Assembly (NCBI RefSeq): GCF_041321095.1
Contig: NZ_JBGGWE010000008.1
Span: 225,769 to 289,768, forward strand
Length of the DNA stretch: 64,000 nt
From: Fibrella arboris
Lineage (GTDB): Bacteria; Bacteroidota; Bacteroidia; Cytophagales; Spirosomataceae
Direction of reading: 5' to 3'
Shown here: piece after piece, positions 26,203 through 35,374 of the stretch
How positions within the stretch are numbered: the first letter of the stretch is position 1
How the letters are laid out: every line of letters starts with the position of its first letter
Made by a program: the position numbers and the translations under genes
Notes under the pieces: generated by a model
What the model was told of the DNA's origin: nothing
Databases searched by the model: none
What the model saw: the letters and a program-made list of their open reading frames with translations, nothing else

Positions 26203-29200
26203 TCAGGCTGGCACGGCTTCCAGAAGGTTCGACAGGATGCTTCGTATTTCGGGGCGGCAGGAGCCGCAGCCGGTTCCAGCCCCCGTTTGCTGGCAAAGCT
26301 TCTGAAAGTCAGTGCATCCGGCCTGGATGGCCCGCTCCAGATTGCCACTGCCAACGGTGTGGCAGGAACAAACCAGCTTGCCCATCACCGGGTCGGCAGG
26401 CTTGCTGGCCCGGAGCAGTTCGAGCCGTTTCTGCGATAGCTCCAGTCCGCCGTCGATGAGGTCGCGGAACTCACGGAACTCGTTTTTGTCGCCAACAAGT
26501 GTTGCGCCAACCAGCTTGTCCTGATAAACGATGCACTTTTTGTAGTACCGTTTGGCCTTATCCATAAAGACGATTTCCTCGTAGGAACCATCCTGGCTGG
26601 GTACGTCGGAAAGCCCCATACTGACCAGGTGCAGGCCTTCCATCTTTAGAATACTGACGGCCAGACTCCCGGCATACGGTTGAAGCCTGTCGCCGGCAAT
26701 GAAGCGGGCGGCAACGGCGGCCTGCTGTTCGGCGGCGGCCGTAATGCCCCACATCTGTCCGCGCCACTGGGCCAGTTCGCCCGCCGCAAAAATGGCTGGG
26801 TCATTCGTTTGCATGTAATCATTAACCACCACGCCCCGGTTGCAGGTAAGGCTGGCCTGCTGCGCCAGTTCGGTGTTCGGAACGGTGCCAATCGCCATCA
26901 CAACGGCTTCGCAGGGCAGTAGCTGACCCGATTTCAGGCGAACGCCCGTGACCTGCTCGTGACCCTCGAATGTCTGGACCTCTTCATTAAAATAGATGTC
27001 GATACCCCGGTCGAGCAGGTCCTGATACAGCAGTTCGCTGGCCAGCGGGTCGAGCTGCCGTTCCATGAACCGGCCAATTCGCTGAATAACCGACACCCGC
27101 ACGTCGATCTGCCGAAGCGAGGCGGCGAGTTCAAGGCCAAGCAGGCCACCGCCTACGATGACCACATGTGAGTTGGCGCCGTGCAGGCGGGGAAGCAGCG
27201 AATCGGCATCCGCCCGGGAGCGGAGGTTTACGATACCAGGGAGGCGGGGAACGCCCTTGGGCATGAAAGCGCGGCTACCCATACCCAGGAAGAGCTTGTC
27301 ATAGGCATGTTCGTGGCCACACTCGTCGACGATGATTTTCCGTTCCCGGTCAATGCGAACAATGCCTACGCCCGCATGAACGTGAATGCCAGCGGCGGCG
27401 AACTCGTCGGCCCGTAAGCGAATCAGCTGTTCCCAGGGTTGAGCGCCACTGATGTAATCGGGAAGGAGCACCCGGTTGTAGAACGGATGGATCTCTTTCG
27501 AGAAAACATGAATGCTATCGGTCTGATTGAGGCTTCGGTAGGCATTGATGAAGCCAAGCCCCGCCGCCCCGGCCCCGATGAGGATGATCGTCTCAGCCGG
27601 CTTGACATAAGGAGACACTTCGACCGCCGAAAATTTGAAATCCGGCTCTTTTGAACGGGGGTCTATCAACTTATGCGTCAGGTTGTTGGCCCGGCCAACG
27701 GCATTGTCGGCATCGGTCAGCTGCATGGCTGCGAGCCGTCCCCAGTGCATCGGCAGGAAACACAGCCCCGGTCGTACATCGTCGGTAAGCTGGACTTTCA
27801 CGCGAACGTTGCCGCGCCGGTTGTTGATGCTAACCAGTTGCCCGTCACTGATGCCTCTATCCGCCGCATCGGCGGGGTGAAGCTGGAGAAAAGGCTGCGG
27901 GCTGTGCTGGTTCAGGCGGGCTACCCGACCCGTTTTCGTCATCGTGTGCCATTGATCGCGAATCCGGCCAGTGGTGAGGACCAACGGGAAATCAGGGCTG
28001 GTAGGCTCCGAGTTGTTCTCGTCAGGTACCGTATGAATCTGCGCCCGCCCGTTCGGTGTATGGAAGCGGTGATCCTGGAAGAGGCGCTTGGTGCCCACTT
28101 CGCCCGTTGTTGGCTGCCCGCTTACCACGGACAATCCATTGCCAGACTCCCGGTGTTGATTCGCGGAAAAAGGCCACTGAACGCTACGGCGGGCTTTCAA
28201 CAAGTCGTAGTTCACGCCCGTCACATCGATGTTGGTACCGGCCGTGAGTTGTGCGTACTCCTGATACACGTCGGCGACCGACCCGTACGAGAAGGCGTTG
28301 CCAAAGCCCATCTTATCGGCAAATCGCCAGATAATCTCAGCATCGGGCAGGGCTTCGCCGGGGGCTTGAAGGAGTTTGGGGAGGTGGGTGATCCGGCGCT
28401 CGGCATTGGTCATCGTGCCTTCCTTTTCCAGCCATCCAGCCGCTGGAAGCACAACATCGGCATAGGCCACGGTATCGGCCCGGCTGGATATGTCCTGTAC
28501 CACCACAAAACGCCCCTGTTTCAGCGCCCTTTCGACCTGATTGACATCGGGCAGGCTCACCATCGGGTTGGTATTGATGATCCAGATTGCTTTTAGCCGG
28601 TCGTCGGCCAGCGCATCGAACAGTTCGGTGGCGGTGAGGCCGGGTTTGTCGGCAATCGGTACCGGCCCTTGCCAAAAGGCTTCGACTGCTGCGCGGTGCG
28701 AGGCGTTGGTCACATCGCGGTGGCCGGGCAGCGCATTGGCCAGGCCGCCTACTTCCCGACCGCCCATCGCGTTTGGCTGGCCTGTCAGCGAGAAGGGGCC
28801 GTTGCCGGGCGTACCAATCCGACCGGTGATGAGATGCAGGTTAATCAACGACAGGTTTTTATTCACCCCCACGACCGATTGATTCAGCCCCATGGTCCAG
28901 AGCGAAAGGAACCCGTTCGATTGACCAATCCACTCGGCAGCCAGGCGAATAGCCGCCTCAGGTACGTCGCAAAGGGCAGCGGCTTCCCCGACTGTACGCT
29001 GCATGGCCTGCTCACGAAACTGGGCAAACCCGTCGGTATGATTGGCAATGAACGAATAATCGACCTGGTCGGCTTCGATCAGTAAACGCGCCAGAGCGTA
29101 GTTCAACACAATGTCGGTGCCGGGGCGGATTGGCAGGTGTAAATCGCTGGCCCGCGCCGTATCGGTCCGCCGGGGGTCCACACAGATGAGCCGGGTAGCC

Positions 29201-29775
29201 GGATACGCGGCTTTTCGGGCTTCGATCCGTCGCCAGATGATGGGATGGCACCAGGCTGGGTTGGCGCCCTGCACCAGAAAAACGTCGGCTTCCTCGATGT
29301 CATCGTAACAAACCGGCACCGAATCTTCGCCCAGCGAGAGCTTGTAGCCCATCACTGCCGACGACATACATAGCCGCGAGTTGGTATCGATGTTGTTGGA
29401 CCCGATAAAGCCTTTGATCAGTTTATTGACCAGATAATACTCTTCGGTGAGGCATTGCCCCGATACATAAAACCCGACTGCATCGGGGCCATATTTCTGG
29501 ATGATGGTCTTGAAAACGGCGGCTGTTCGTTCCAGGGCTACCTCCCAGCTGACCCGCTGTAGTGGCATCGACCGGTTTAACCGCATCTGTGGGTAAAGCA
29601 ACCGGTCAGACTGGTCCATCACCGTGTAGTGGAGATTCAGCCCCTTTGAACAAAGCAATCCCCGGTTGCTGGGGTGCTCCTTGTCGCCGGCCACCGTCAA
29701 CTGACCGGTAGGTTCTTTCGTTACGGCCACACCGCAGCCGACACCGCAGTAACAACAGGTGGTTTTGTGTGTCAT
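26203..29775 (-). CDS. nasA: Assimilatory nitrate reductase fused to NAD(P)H flavoprotein and BFD domain
   Basis: 1190 residues. Residues 1 to about 690 are a molybdopterin nitrate reductase: [4Fe-4S] cysteines C7, C10, C14 and C42, the Mo-ligand region NSRLCMSSAVMGYK, GTPGNGPFSLTGQPNAMGGRE, and a C-terminal dinucleotide-binding domain (TTGRIRDQWHTMTKTGR). Residues about 725-1120 are a NirB/NasB-like FAD-NAD(P) reductase (IILIGAGAAGLG, VVIVGGGLLGLELA). The last 55 residues are a BFD [2Fe-2S] domain (CSC, then TGCGSC). The fusion should let one polypeptide move electrons from NAD(P)H to nitrate. No signal peptide is present, so it is cytosolic. It lies between narK and the rubredoxin fusion in one operon. 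Confidence 0.92.
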   Translation of the reverse strand: MTHKTTCCYCGVGCGVAVTKEPTGQLTVAGDKEHPSNRGLLCSKGLNLHYTVMDQSDRLLYPQMRLNRSMPLQRVSWEVALERTAAVFKTIIQKYGPDAVGFYVSGQCLTEEYYLVNKLIKGFIGSNNIDTNSRLCMSSAVMGYKLSLGEDSVPVCYDDIEEADVFLVQGANPAWCHPIIWRRIEARKAAYPATRLICVDPRRTDTARASDLHLPIRPGTDIVLNYALARLLIEADQVDYSFIANHTDGFAQFREQAMQRTVGEAAALCDVPEAAIRLAAEWIGQSNGFLSLWTMGLNQSVVGVNKNLSLINLHLITGRIGTPGNGPFSLTGQPNAMGGREVGGLANALPGHRDVTNASHRAAVEAFWQGPVPIADKPGLTATELFDALADDRLKAIWIINTNPMVSLPDVNQVERALKQGRFVVVQDISSRADTVAYADVVLPAAGWLEKEGTMTNAERRITHLPKLLQAPGEALPDAEIIWRFADKMGFGNAFSYGSVADVYQEYAQLTAGTNIDVTGVNYDLLKARRSVQWPFSANQHRESGNGLSVVSGQPTTGEVGTKRLFQDHRFHTPNGRAQIHTVPDENNSEPTSPDFPLVLTTGRIRDQWHTMTKTGRVARLNQHSPQPFLQLHPADAADRGISDGQLVSINNRRGNVRVKVQLTDDVRPGLCFLPMHWGRLAAMQLTDADNAVGRANNLTHKLIDPRSKEPDFKFSAVEVSPYVKPAETIILIGAGAAGLGFINAYRSLNQTDSIHVFSKEIHPFYNRVLLPDYISGAQPWEQLIRLRADEFAAAGIHVHAGVGIVRIDRERKIIVDECGHEHAYDKLFLGMGSRAFMPKGVPRLPGIVNLRSRADADSLLPRLHGANSHVVIVGGGLLGLELAASLRQIDVRVSVIQRIGRFMERQLDPLASELLYQDLLDRGIDIYFNEEVQTFEGHEQVTGVRLKSGQLLPCEAVVMAIGTVPNTELAQQASLTCNRGVVVNDYMQTNDPAIFAAGELAQWRGQMWGITAAAEQQAAVAARFIAGDRLQPYAGSLAVSILKMEGLHLVSMGLSDVPSQDGSYEEIVFMDKAKRYYKKCIVYQDKLVGATLVGDKNEFREFRDLIDGGLELSQKRLELLRASKPADPVMGKLVCSCHTVGSGNLERAIQAGCTDFQKLCQQTGAGTGCGSCRPEIRSILSNLLEAVPA

Positions 29776-29879
29776 CTCTTTTAGGTCTTTTGGCCTCCGC
29801 CTTTTGGCTACTATTGCTCTGCTTGCGTCGTAAGGTTGCTTCTGGCTGCGCGACAGACGACGAAAAGAAACAGACTGGT

Positions 29880-31172
29880 TCAGACTGGCTGAAGTTCGGT
29901 TTCGACTGTTTCGGCGACGGTTGATCTGCTAAAATTGACCAGAAAAAGCAACGTACCGATGGCGGCCACGCCACAGCCGATATAAACAAATGCCTGGGCG
30001 TAGGTGATCGACTGTGATTTGAACAGGAAGCCCATGAGCATACCCCCGAGGTTACCTCCCGCGCCGACAATGCCCGAAATGGCCCCGACGGCCTTTGGAT
30101 TCACAAATGGCGTGATGGCGAAGGTGGTCCCATTGGCCATTTTCAGGAACATGGCAAAGGCCAGCATTGACCCGATAGCAAGGGCCAGATTCCCCGATTG
30201 TGCGAAGAGCAGGATGCCAATGCCTTCCAGCAGGAGCATGGTGGCCAGCAAAATACCTTTTCCCCGCATACCATACCGGCTGCCGACGCGGTCGGCTACG
30301 ATGCCACCTACGGCCCGGGCGAAGAGGTTCATGCCGCCGAACAACATGGCCCAGAAGCCTGCCTGTGTTTCAGTCAGGCCGAAGGTGTCGAAGAAATAGA
30401 GGGAGGCCACGCCGTCGAAGGTGATCTCCATGCCAAAGCAGGCAGCATAGGCCAGTGCCAGTGCCCATACCCGATAGTCGGCAGCGGCTTTCCAGATACT
30501 TACGGACGGCTGCTTCGACTGGGTACGTTCGATGTCCTCGTAGTTACCAGCCGGGGTGTCCTGTGTGTATCGGTAGTAAATAAACGCCATCACCAGCATG
30601 AGCGCACCAGGAACGATCATCGCCAGCCGCCAGGCATCGCTCTTAACGTACCCAAAACCCACAATGGTCATCATGATAACGGGCATAACCAGTTGGGTCA
30701 CGCCACCGCCGAGGTTTCCCCAGCCACCCGCTACAGCGTTGGCCGTACCTTTAATATGGGGGGCAAACATCATCGACGTGTGAAACTGGGTAATCACGAA
30801 CGAGGCACCAATGATGCCAATTGCCAGTCTGAACAACAGAAAAGTGGTGTAGTCGTGGGCCAGACCAACCAGCATGACAGGTAGTGAACCAATCACCAAC
30901 AGGGCCGTATAGGTTTTGCGGGGACCCCAGGTGTCGCACAGTTTACCAATGATCAGCCGGGCGAAAATAGTGGCCGATACCGCAGCAATGATTGTATTCC
31001 CAACCTGGGGCTTGGTCAGGTTAAGATCAGCGCGAATGGCGGGCATCAGCGGAGCCAGCCCGAACCAGCCAAAAAAACAAACAAAAAAAGTGAGCCACGT
31101 AATATGGAAAGTGCGCATCTGCACGCCACTGAACGAGAAAATGTTCAGCGTATTGAGCGGTTTGTTCGACAT
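29880..31172 (-). CDS. narK: Nitrate/nitrite MFS transporter, NarK/NasA family
   Basis: 430 residues with about 12 membrane helices. It carries both nitrate-porter signatures: GGWGNLGGGVTQLVMP near residue 148 and GAGGNLGGMLMGFLF near residue 375. The N-terminus FHITWLTFFVCFFGWFGLAP is characteristic of the family. It imports nitrate (and possibly exports nitrite) across the inner membrane for the reductases beside it. It lies 57 bases downstream of cobA and 104 bases upstream of the nitrate reductase gene, all on the minus strand and probably one transcript from the promoter near 32080. Confidence 0.93.
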   Translation of the reverse strand: MSNKPLNTLNIFSFSGVQMRTFHITWLTFFVCFFGWFGLAPLMPAIRADLNLTKPQVGNTIIAAVSATIFARLIIGKLCDTWGPRKTYTALLVIGSLPVMLVGLAHDYTTFLLFRLAIGIIGASFVITQFHTSMMFAPHIKGTANAVAGGWGNLGGGVTQLVMPVIMMTIVGFGYVKSDAWRLAMIVPGALMLVMAFIYYRYTQDTPAGNYEDIERTQSKQPSVSIWKAAADYRVWALALAYAACFGMEITFDGVASLYFFDTFGLTETQAGFWAMLFGGMNLFARAVGGIVADRVGSRYGMRGKGILLATMLLLEGIGILLFAQSGNLALAIGSMLAFAMFLKMANGTTFAITPFVNPKAVGAISGIVGAGGNLGGMLMGFLFKSQSITYAQAFVYIGCGVAAIGTLLFLVNFSRSTVAETVETELQPV

Positions 31173-31229
31173 CGTTGGTACGTATTTTCAGGGTGTATGT
31201 TTATTGGCAGCAGGTAAGTTCGAGCGGGG

Positions 31230-32015
31230 CTAGACGCGGTCGGCCATCGACAACGCGCGGGCGTAATCCATCATGTAGGTCGGGTGCAGGCGAACAACCT
31301 CGCCAATGATGATGATGGCGGGAGCCCCAAGCTGATATTGGGCAACAAGGCCTGGCATTTCCCAGACCTGGCCAACCAGGCAGCGTTCGGTAGGACGGCT
31401 ACCGTTCTGGATAACGGCCATGGGCAGATTCCCCCGGCCAAAACTGTCGTAGAGCGCACAGATCTCGTCGAGTTTGTTTAGGCCCATCAGCAGGACAACC
31501 GTCGCGTTCGACTGAGCGGCCAGCCGAAGGTCGTCGGCCAGTTGCTGATGCCGGGTGGTGCCGGTGATCACCCAGAAACTCTGGCTGACGCCCCGACTGG
31601 TAACGGGTATGCCCTGGAGGGCAGGGACAGCAATGCAACTCGAAATGCCCGGTACTACCGAGGTAGGCAAGTTATGTTGCCGCGCATAGGCAATCTCTTC
31701 GTAGCCGCGCCCGAAAACGAAAGGATCACCCCCTTTCAGCCTGACCACGTGCCCATACTGATGGGCCATAGCCACGCAAAGCTGATTGATTTTTTCCTGA
31801 GCCCAGGAAGGCTGCCCGGCCCGTTTGCCAACAGCCTGACAAAGGGTACCGGGTAAGGCGTGCTTGAGCAACTCAACAGTAACCAGATCGTCATACAGAA
31901 TGACGTCGGCCTGCTGAATGGCGCCCAGACCTTTCAGCGTGATCAGGTCAATGTCTCCGGGGCCAGCGCCAACCAGCGTGAGATGCGCACGACTATGAAT
32001 ACCGATACTTACCAT
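31230..32015 (-). CDS. cobA: Uroporphyrinogen-III C-methyltransferase
   Basis: 261 residues, only the SUMT methyltransferase domain; the CysG dehydrogenase/ferrochelatase part is absent. It makes precorrin-2, the precursor of the siroheme used by NirB. Motifs are LVGAGPGDIDLITLKGL (near the N-terminus), RLKGGDPFVFGRGYEE and VPGISSCIAVPALQGIPVTSRG-type segments, plus GSRPTERCLVGQV. It is the first gene of the leftward nitrate operon, which explains its purpose here. The remaining two steps to siroheme must be encoded elsewhere. Start MVSIGIHSRAHLTLVGAG is accepted at 32015. Confidence 0.93.
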   Translation of the reverse strand: MVSIGIHSRAHLTLVGAGPGDIDLITLKGLGAIQQADVILYDDLVTVELLKHALPGTLCQAVGKRAGQPSWAQEKINQLCVAMAHQYGHVVRLKGGDPFVFGRGYEEIAYARQHNLPTSVVPGISSCIAVPALQGIPVTSRGVSQSFWVITGTTRHQQLADDLRLAAQSNATVVLLMGLNKLDEICALYDSFGRGNLPMAVIQNGSRPTERCLVGQVWEMPGLVAQYQLGAPAIIIIGEVVRLHPTYMMDYARALSMADRV

Positions 32016-32071
32016 ATGTAACGTGGTAAAATACTATTTATGAGTATTTATACTTTACTGATTTTCTGCTT

Positions 32072-32101
32072 CAAAAGTAGAGGCTATATTCTGAAAAACA
32101 A
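32072..32101 (-). promoter_or_regulatory. Bacteroidota-type promoter for cobA-narK-nasA operon
   Basis: Read on the minus strand, TTG (32101-32099), exactly 19 bases, then TACTTTTG (32079-32072) is a full match to the Bacteroidota -33/-7 consensus. Transcription would start near 32066, giving a leader of about 50 bases before the cobA ATG. Confidence 0.75.
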
Positions 32102-32151
32102 GCAACAATTAGAAATATGAGTATTAAAAAAGGCCAAATACCAAATGAAAG

Positions 32152-32184
32152 TTGGTGTTTATGTAATTTTTAGGTTTAAATTTG
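32152..32184 (+). promoter_or_regulatory. Possible promoter for nirBD
   Basis: TTG at 32152-32154 and TAAATTTG at 32177-32184 match both elements, but the 22-base spacing is slightly long. It is the best plus-strand candidate in the 259-base AT-rich gap between cobA and nirB. No clear operator palindrome was recognised there. Confidence 0.45.
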
Positions 32185-32274
32185 AACCGTCGATTACCAG
32201 GTAAACTACTTAGTAATCTTGGAATTAGTCAATTATTAAATGTTGTAGTTATAACTGAGTAAAAGCTACTTACT

Positions 32275-34794
32275 ATGGAGAAAGGTGCATCGGTCCGTAT
32301 CGTTGTTATTGGCAATGGGATGGCGGGCTACAAGTTTTGTGAGAAGCTGGTGGCTAAACGGCCGGGAATAGAAGCCTTTTCGATCACTGTTTTCGGGGAA
32401 GAACCCCGCGCTGCCTACGACCGTGTCCACCTGAGTGGATACTTCGCGGGTAAATCGGCCGATGACCTGATGCTGGCGCCTGTAGACTGGTATCTCGACA
32501 ACCAGATTCAGCTGCATCTATCGGATCCGGTTGTCGACATTGATCGGGAACAAAAACAGGTTCGCTCACACCGGGGCCTGGTGGTTCCGTATGATTATCT
32601 GGTCTTTGCCACAGGTTCAGGCGCCTTTGTGCCGCCTGTGCCCGGTTTGGAGAAAGATGGTGTGTTCGTTTACCGCACACTCGAAGACCTGGACATGATT
32701 CGGGCGTATGCCCGTAAGGTGCGGAAAGGAGCTGTGCTGGGTGGCGGCTTATTAGGACTGGAAGCCGCGAAGGCGCTGCTGGACCTGGGGCCGGAAGAAG
32801 CACACGTGGTGGAGTTTGCCCCGCGCCTGATGCCCCGCCAGATCGATGCCGCAGGCTCGTCGGTGTTGCAGCAGCAACTGGAAGAACTGGGGCTGAAGAT
32901 CCATCTCAGCAAAAGCACACAGGAAATCACCGGCAACGAAGCCATTGACGGAATGCTCTTTGCCGATGGGTCGCGCCTGGAAGTAGAGATGTTGATTGTT
33001 TCTGCGGGAATCCGTCCCCGTGATGAACTGGCAAAAGTGACGGGGCTGGAAACGCACCCTCGCGGTGGCATTGTGGTCAACGAATACCTGCAAACAGCTG
33101 ATCCAGCCATTTTCGCCATCGGCGAGTGCGCGTTGGTTCATTCGATGATTTATGGACTGGTGGCGCCCGCCTACGAAATGGCGGCGGTGGTAGTCGACCA
33201 GCTGCTGGGTACGTCCCGGTTGTTCAGTCCCTACGATATGTCGACAAAGCTGAAACTGATCGGGGTCGACGTGGCCAGTTTCGGCGACGCATTTGCCGAG
33301 GCGCCGGCTCAAACGATTCAGTACGAGAACCGGGCAAAGGGCGTTTACAAGCGCATCAATCTATCAGAAGATGGCCGCGAGTTGCTCGGTGGGATCCTGG
33401 TTGGAGACGCTTCGGAGTATAATATGCTGCTTCAGATCTGTAAGAACAAATCGGTGCTGCCCCCCGACCCCGAAGATCTGATTCTGGGAAGCAGGGGCGG
33501 GGCCGAAGCCGAAGGCGCCGGGGTGATGAGCCTGCCCGACGATGCGCTGATCTGTTCGTGTGAGGCGGTTACAAAAGCCGCCATTTGCCAGGAGATCATC
33601 GACAATGGTCAGTCAACTGTCGATGCATTAAAAAAGTCTACCAAAGCCTGTACGGGTTGTGGCGGCTGCACGCCCCTGGTCAAAGACCTGCTTCAGGGCG
33701 TCTTGAAGCAACAAGGGCAGTATGTGCGCAACGTGCTCTGCGAACATTTCGATTATGCCCGTCAGGAAATGCTCGACCTGATCAAAATGAACGGGCTACG
33801 TACCTACGGAGCGGTACTCGATCAGTTTGGTAAAGGCGATGGCTGCGAGGTCTGCAAACCAGCGGTGGCCAGCATGCTGGCCAGCTTGTGGAATGAAAAC
33901 ATTCTTGAAAAAGACCTCGCCCCGGCGCAGGATTCCAACGACCGGTTTCTGGCAAATATTCAGAAAGGCGGTACCTACTCGGTGGTGCCGCGCATTGCCG
34001 GGGGCGAGATAACCCCGCAGAAGCTGATCGTGATTGGGCAGGTAGCCCAAAAATATGGCCTGTATACCAAGATTACCGGCGGCCAGCGGATCGATATGTT
34101 TGGCGCGCACGTCGGTGATTTGCCGGCTATCTGGCAAGAACTGATTGCCGCCGGCTTCGAGAGTGGACATGCCTACGGCAAAGCCCTGCGAACGGTGAAA
34201 AGCTGTGTCGGCTCTACCTGGTGCCGCTTTGGGGTACAGGACTCGGTCTCGTTCGCTATCGAGGTGGAAGAACGCTACAAAGGACTTCGCGCTCCGCACA
34301 AGCTCAAATCGGGGGTGTCGGGCTGTATTCGGGAATGCGCCGAAGCGCAAAGTAAAGACTTTGGTATCATCGCTACCGACAAGGGCTGGAATCTCTACGT
34401 ATGCGGGAATGGCGGCGCCAAACCGCAACATGCGCAACTTCTGGCAACGGATGTGGACAAGGAAACCTGCCTGCGCCTGATCGACCGGTTCCTGATGTTT
34501 TACATCCGCACGGCCGATCCGCTGACCCGCACGGCTACCTGGCTCAATAAAATGGAGGGTGGTATAACGTACCTGAAAGCCGTTGTCGTCGATGATGTGC
34601 TGGGCATTGCGGCAGAGCTGGAAGCCGAGATGCAGGCGCTGGTCGACGCTTACGCCTGCGAATGGAAAGAAGTAGTGGAGAAGCCTGAACTCCGCAAACG
34701 ATTTGCCCACTTCGTGAACGTACCTGACGCAAAAGACCCGTCGGTCCTGTTCGAACCCATGCGCGACCAGATTCAAGCAAAAAACTGGATATGA
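32275..34794 (+). CDS. nirB: NADH-dependent nitrite reductase large subunit
   Basis: 839 residues, full length. It reduces nitrite to ammonium in the cytosol with NADH. The order is FAD/NAD domains (VVIGNGMAGYKFCE near residue 12; AVLGGGLLGLEAAKAL near residue 153), BFD [2Fe-2S] (C427, C429, C459, C462), a second small Cys region (C524, C527), then the ferredoxin-like half domain and siroheme/[4Fe-4S] domain with ligands C644, C650, C684 and C688 (CVGSTWC, SGCIREC). It diverges from cobA and is followed, after a 36-bp-stem hairpin, by nirD. Confidence 0.96.
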   Translation: MEKGASVRIVVIGNGMAGYKFCEKLVAKRPGIEAFSITVFGEEPRAAYDRVHLSGYFAGKSADDLMLAPVDWYLDNQIQLHLSDPVVDIDREQKQVRSHRGLVVPYDYLVFATGSGAFVPPVPGLEKDGVFVYRTLEDLDMIRAYARKVRKGAVLGGGLLGLEAAKALLDLGPEEAHVVEFAPRLMPRQIDAAGSSVLQQQLEELGLKIHLSKSTQEITGNEAIDGMLFADGSRLEVEMLIVSAGIRPRDELAKVTGLETHPRGGIVVNEYLQTADPAIFAIGECALVHSMIYGLVAPAYEMAAVVVDQLLGTSRLFSPYDMSTKLKLIGVDVASFGDAFAEAPAQTIQYENRAKGVYKRINLSEDGRELLGGILVGDASEYNMLLQICKNKSVLPPDPEDLILGSRGGAEAEGAGVMSLPDDALICSCEAVTKAAICQEIIDNGQSTVDALKKSTKACTGCGGCTPLVKDLLQGVLKQQGQYVRNVLCEHFDYARQEMLDLIKMNGLRTYGAVLDQFGKGDGCEVCKPAVASMLASLWNENILEKDLAPAQDSNDRFLANIQKGGTYSVVPRIAGGEITPQKLIVIGQVAQKYGLYTKITGGQRIDMFGAHVGDLPAIWQELIAAGFESGHAYGKALRTVKSCVGSTWCRFGVQDSVSFAIEVEERYKGLRAPHKLKSGVSGCIRECAEAQSKDFGIIATDKGWNLYVCGNGGAKPQHAQLLATDVDKETCLRLIDRFLMFYIRTADPLTRTATWLNKMEGGITYLKAVVVDDVLGIAAELEAEMQALVDAYACEWKEVVEKPELRKRFAHFVNVPDAKDPSVLFEPMRDQIQAKNWI

Positions 34795-34800
34795 AAGAGA

Positions 34801-34898
34801 GTGTCAGGTGTCAAGTTTCAGGTGTCAAGTGGCGTTACCTATCAAGCTTCTGGTAATCTAGCAACGCCACTTGACCCCTGAAACTTGACACCTGACAC
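34801..34898. repeat. 36-bp-arm hairpin between nirB and nirD
   Basis: Arms 34801-34836 and 34863-34898 are complementary over 36 bp with one mismatch, around a 26-base loop. The left arm itself contains the 10-mer GGTGTCAAGT twice. It lies 6 bases after the nirB stop and 17 before the nirD start, so it sits inside the expected nirBD mRNA and could attenuate nirD or protect nirB mRNA. Confidence 0.85.
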
Positions 34899-34915
34899 TG
34901 TAAAATGATACAACC

Positions 34916-35263
34916 ATGACAACAACAGAAACATCAATCACCTGGCACAGGGCTTGTTCCATCGATGATATTCCTGCCGACGGCGGCGGCTGCGTATTGG
35001 TCAATGAGCGTCAGATTGCGCTATTCAACTTTGCCCGGCGGGGAACCTGGTATGCAACCGACAATGAATGTCCACACCGGCAACAGATGGCCCTGTCGCG
35101 GGGCATGATCGGCTCGGTACAGGATGAACCGAAAGTAGCCTGTCCATTCCACAAAAAAACGTTTTCGCTCGAAACGGGGGCCTGCCTGACCGACGATGCC
35201 TACCAGATCAGCACCTACCCGGTTAGGGTCGAAAACGGCTGGGTATACGTGGGCGTGGCCTAA
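34916..35263 (+). CDS. nirD: Nitrite reductase small subunit (Rieske type)
   Basis: 115 residues. It has a Rieske-like [2Fe-2S] fold with ligand motifs CPHRQQMALSRG and CPFHKKTFSLETG, the pattern of NirD proteins that keep the cluster ligands. It partners NirB in cytosolic NADH nitrite reduction. The 121-base gap from nirB is filled by a very stable hairpin, unlike the tight nirBD spacing in many bacteria. The start MTTTETSITWHRACS is the only sensible one. Confidence 0.93.
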   Translation: MTTTETSITWHRACSIDDIPADGGGCVLVNERQIALFNFARRGTWYATDNECPHRQQMALSRGMIGSVQDEPKVACPFHKKTFSLETGACLTDDAYQISTYPVRVENGWVYVGVA

Positions 35264-35269
35264 AGTAAG

Positions 35270-35357
35270 TTTCCGTCTGCTGTTTGTCGTTCTTGTGGCG
35301 CCGCCCCGTAGCACCTCCAGTGGGGTAGTAGCAGAAACAGTAAACAGCAGACGGAAA
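35270..35357. repeat. Long hairpin between nirD and GH13 gene
   Basis: A perfect 16-bp stem (TTTCCGTCTGCTGTTT at 35270-35285, complement at 35342-35357) encloses a 56-base loop that has its own small stem (CCCC...GGGG). It starts 6 bases after the nirD stop. It is a relative of the hairpins at 1154 and 38206. The right arm ends 17 bases before the next start codon. Confidence 0.75.
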
Positions 35358-35374
35358 ACTGATTAATTTTGGCC

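Noticed and set aside
35364..35371. TAATTTTG, a -7-like octamer before the GH13 gene
   Set aside because: It ends 3 bases before the ATG, so transcription would begin inside the coding region; likely a chance match.
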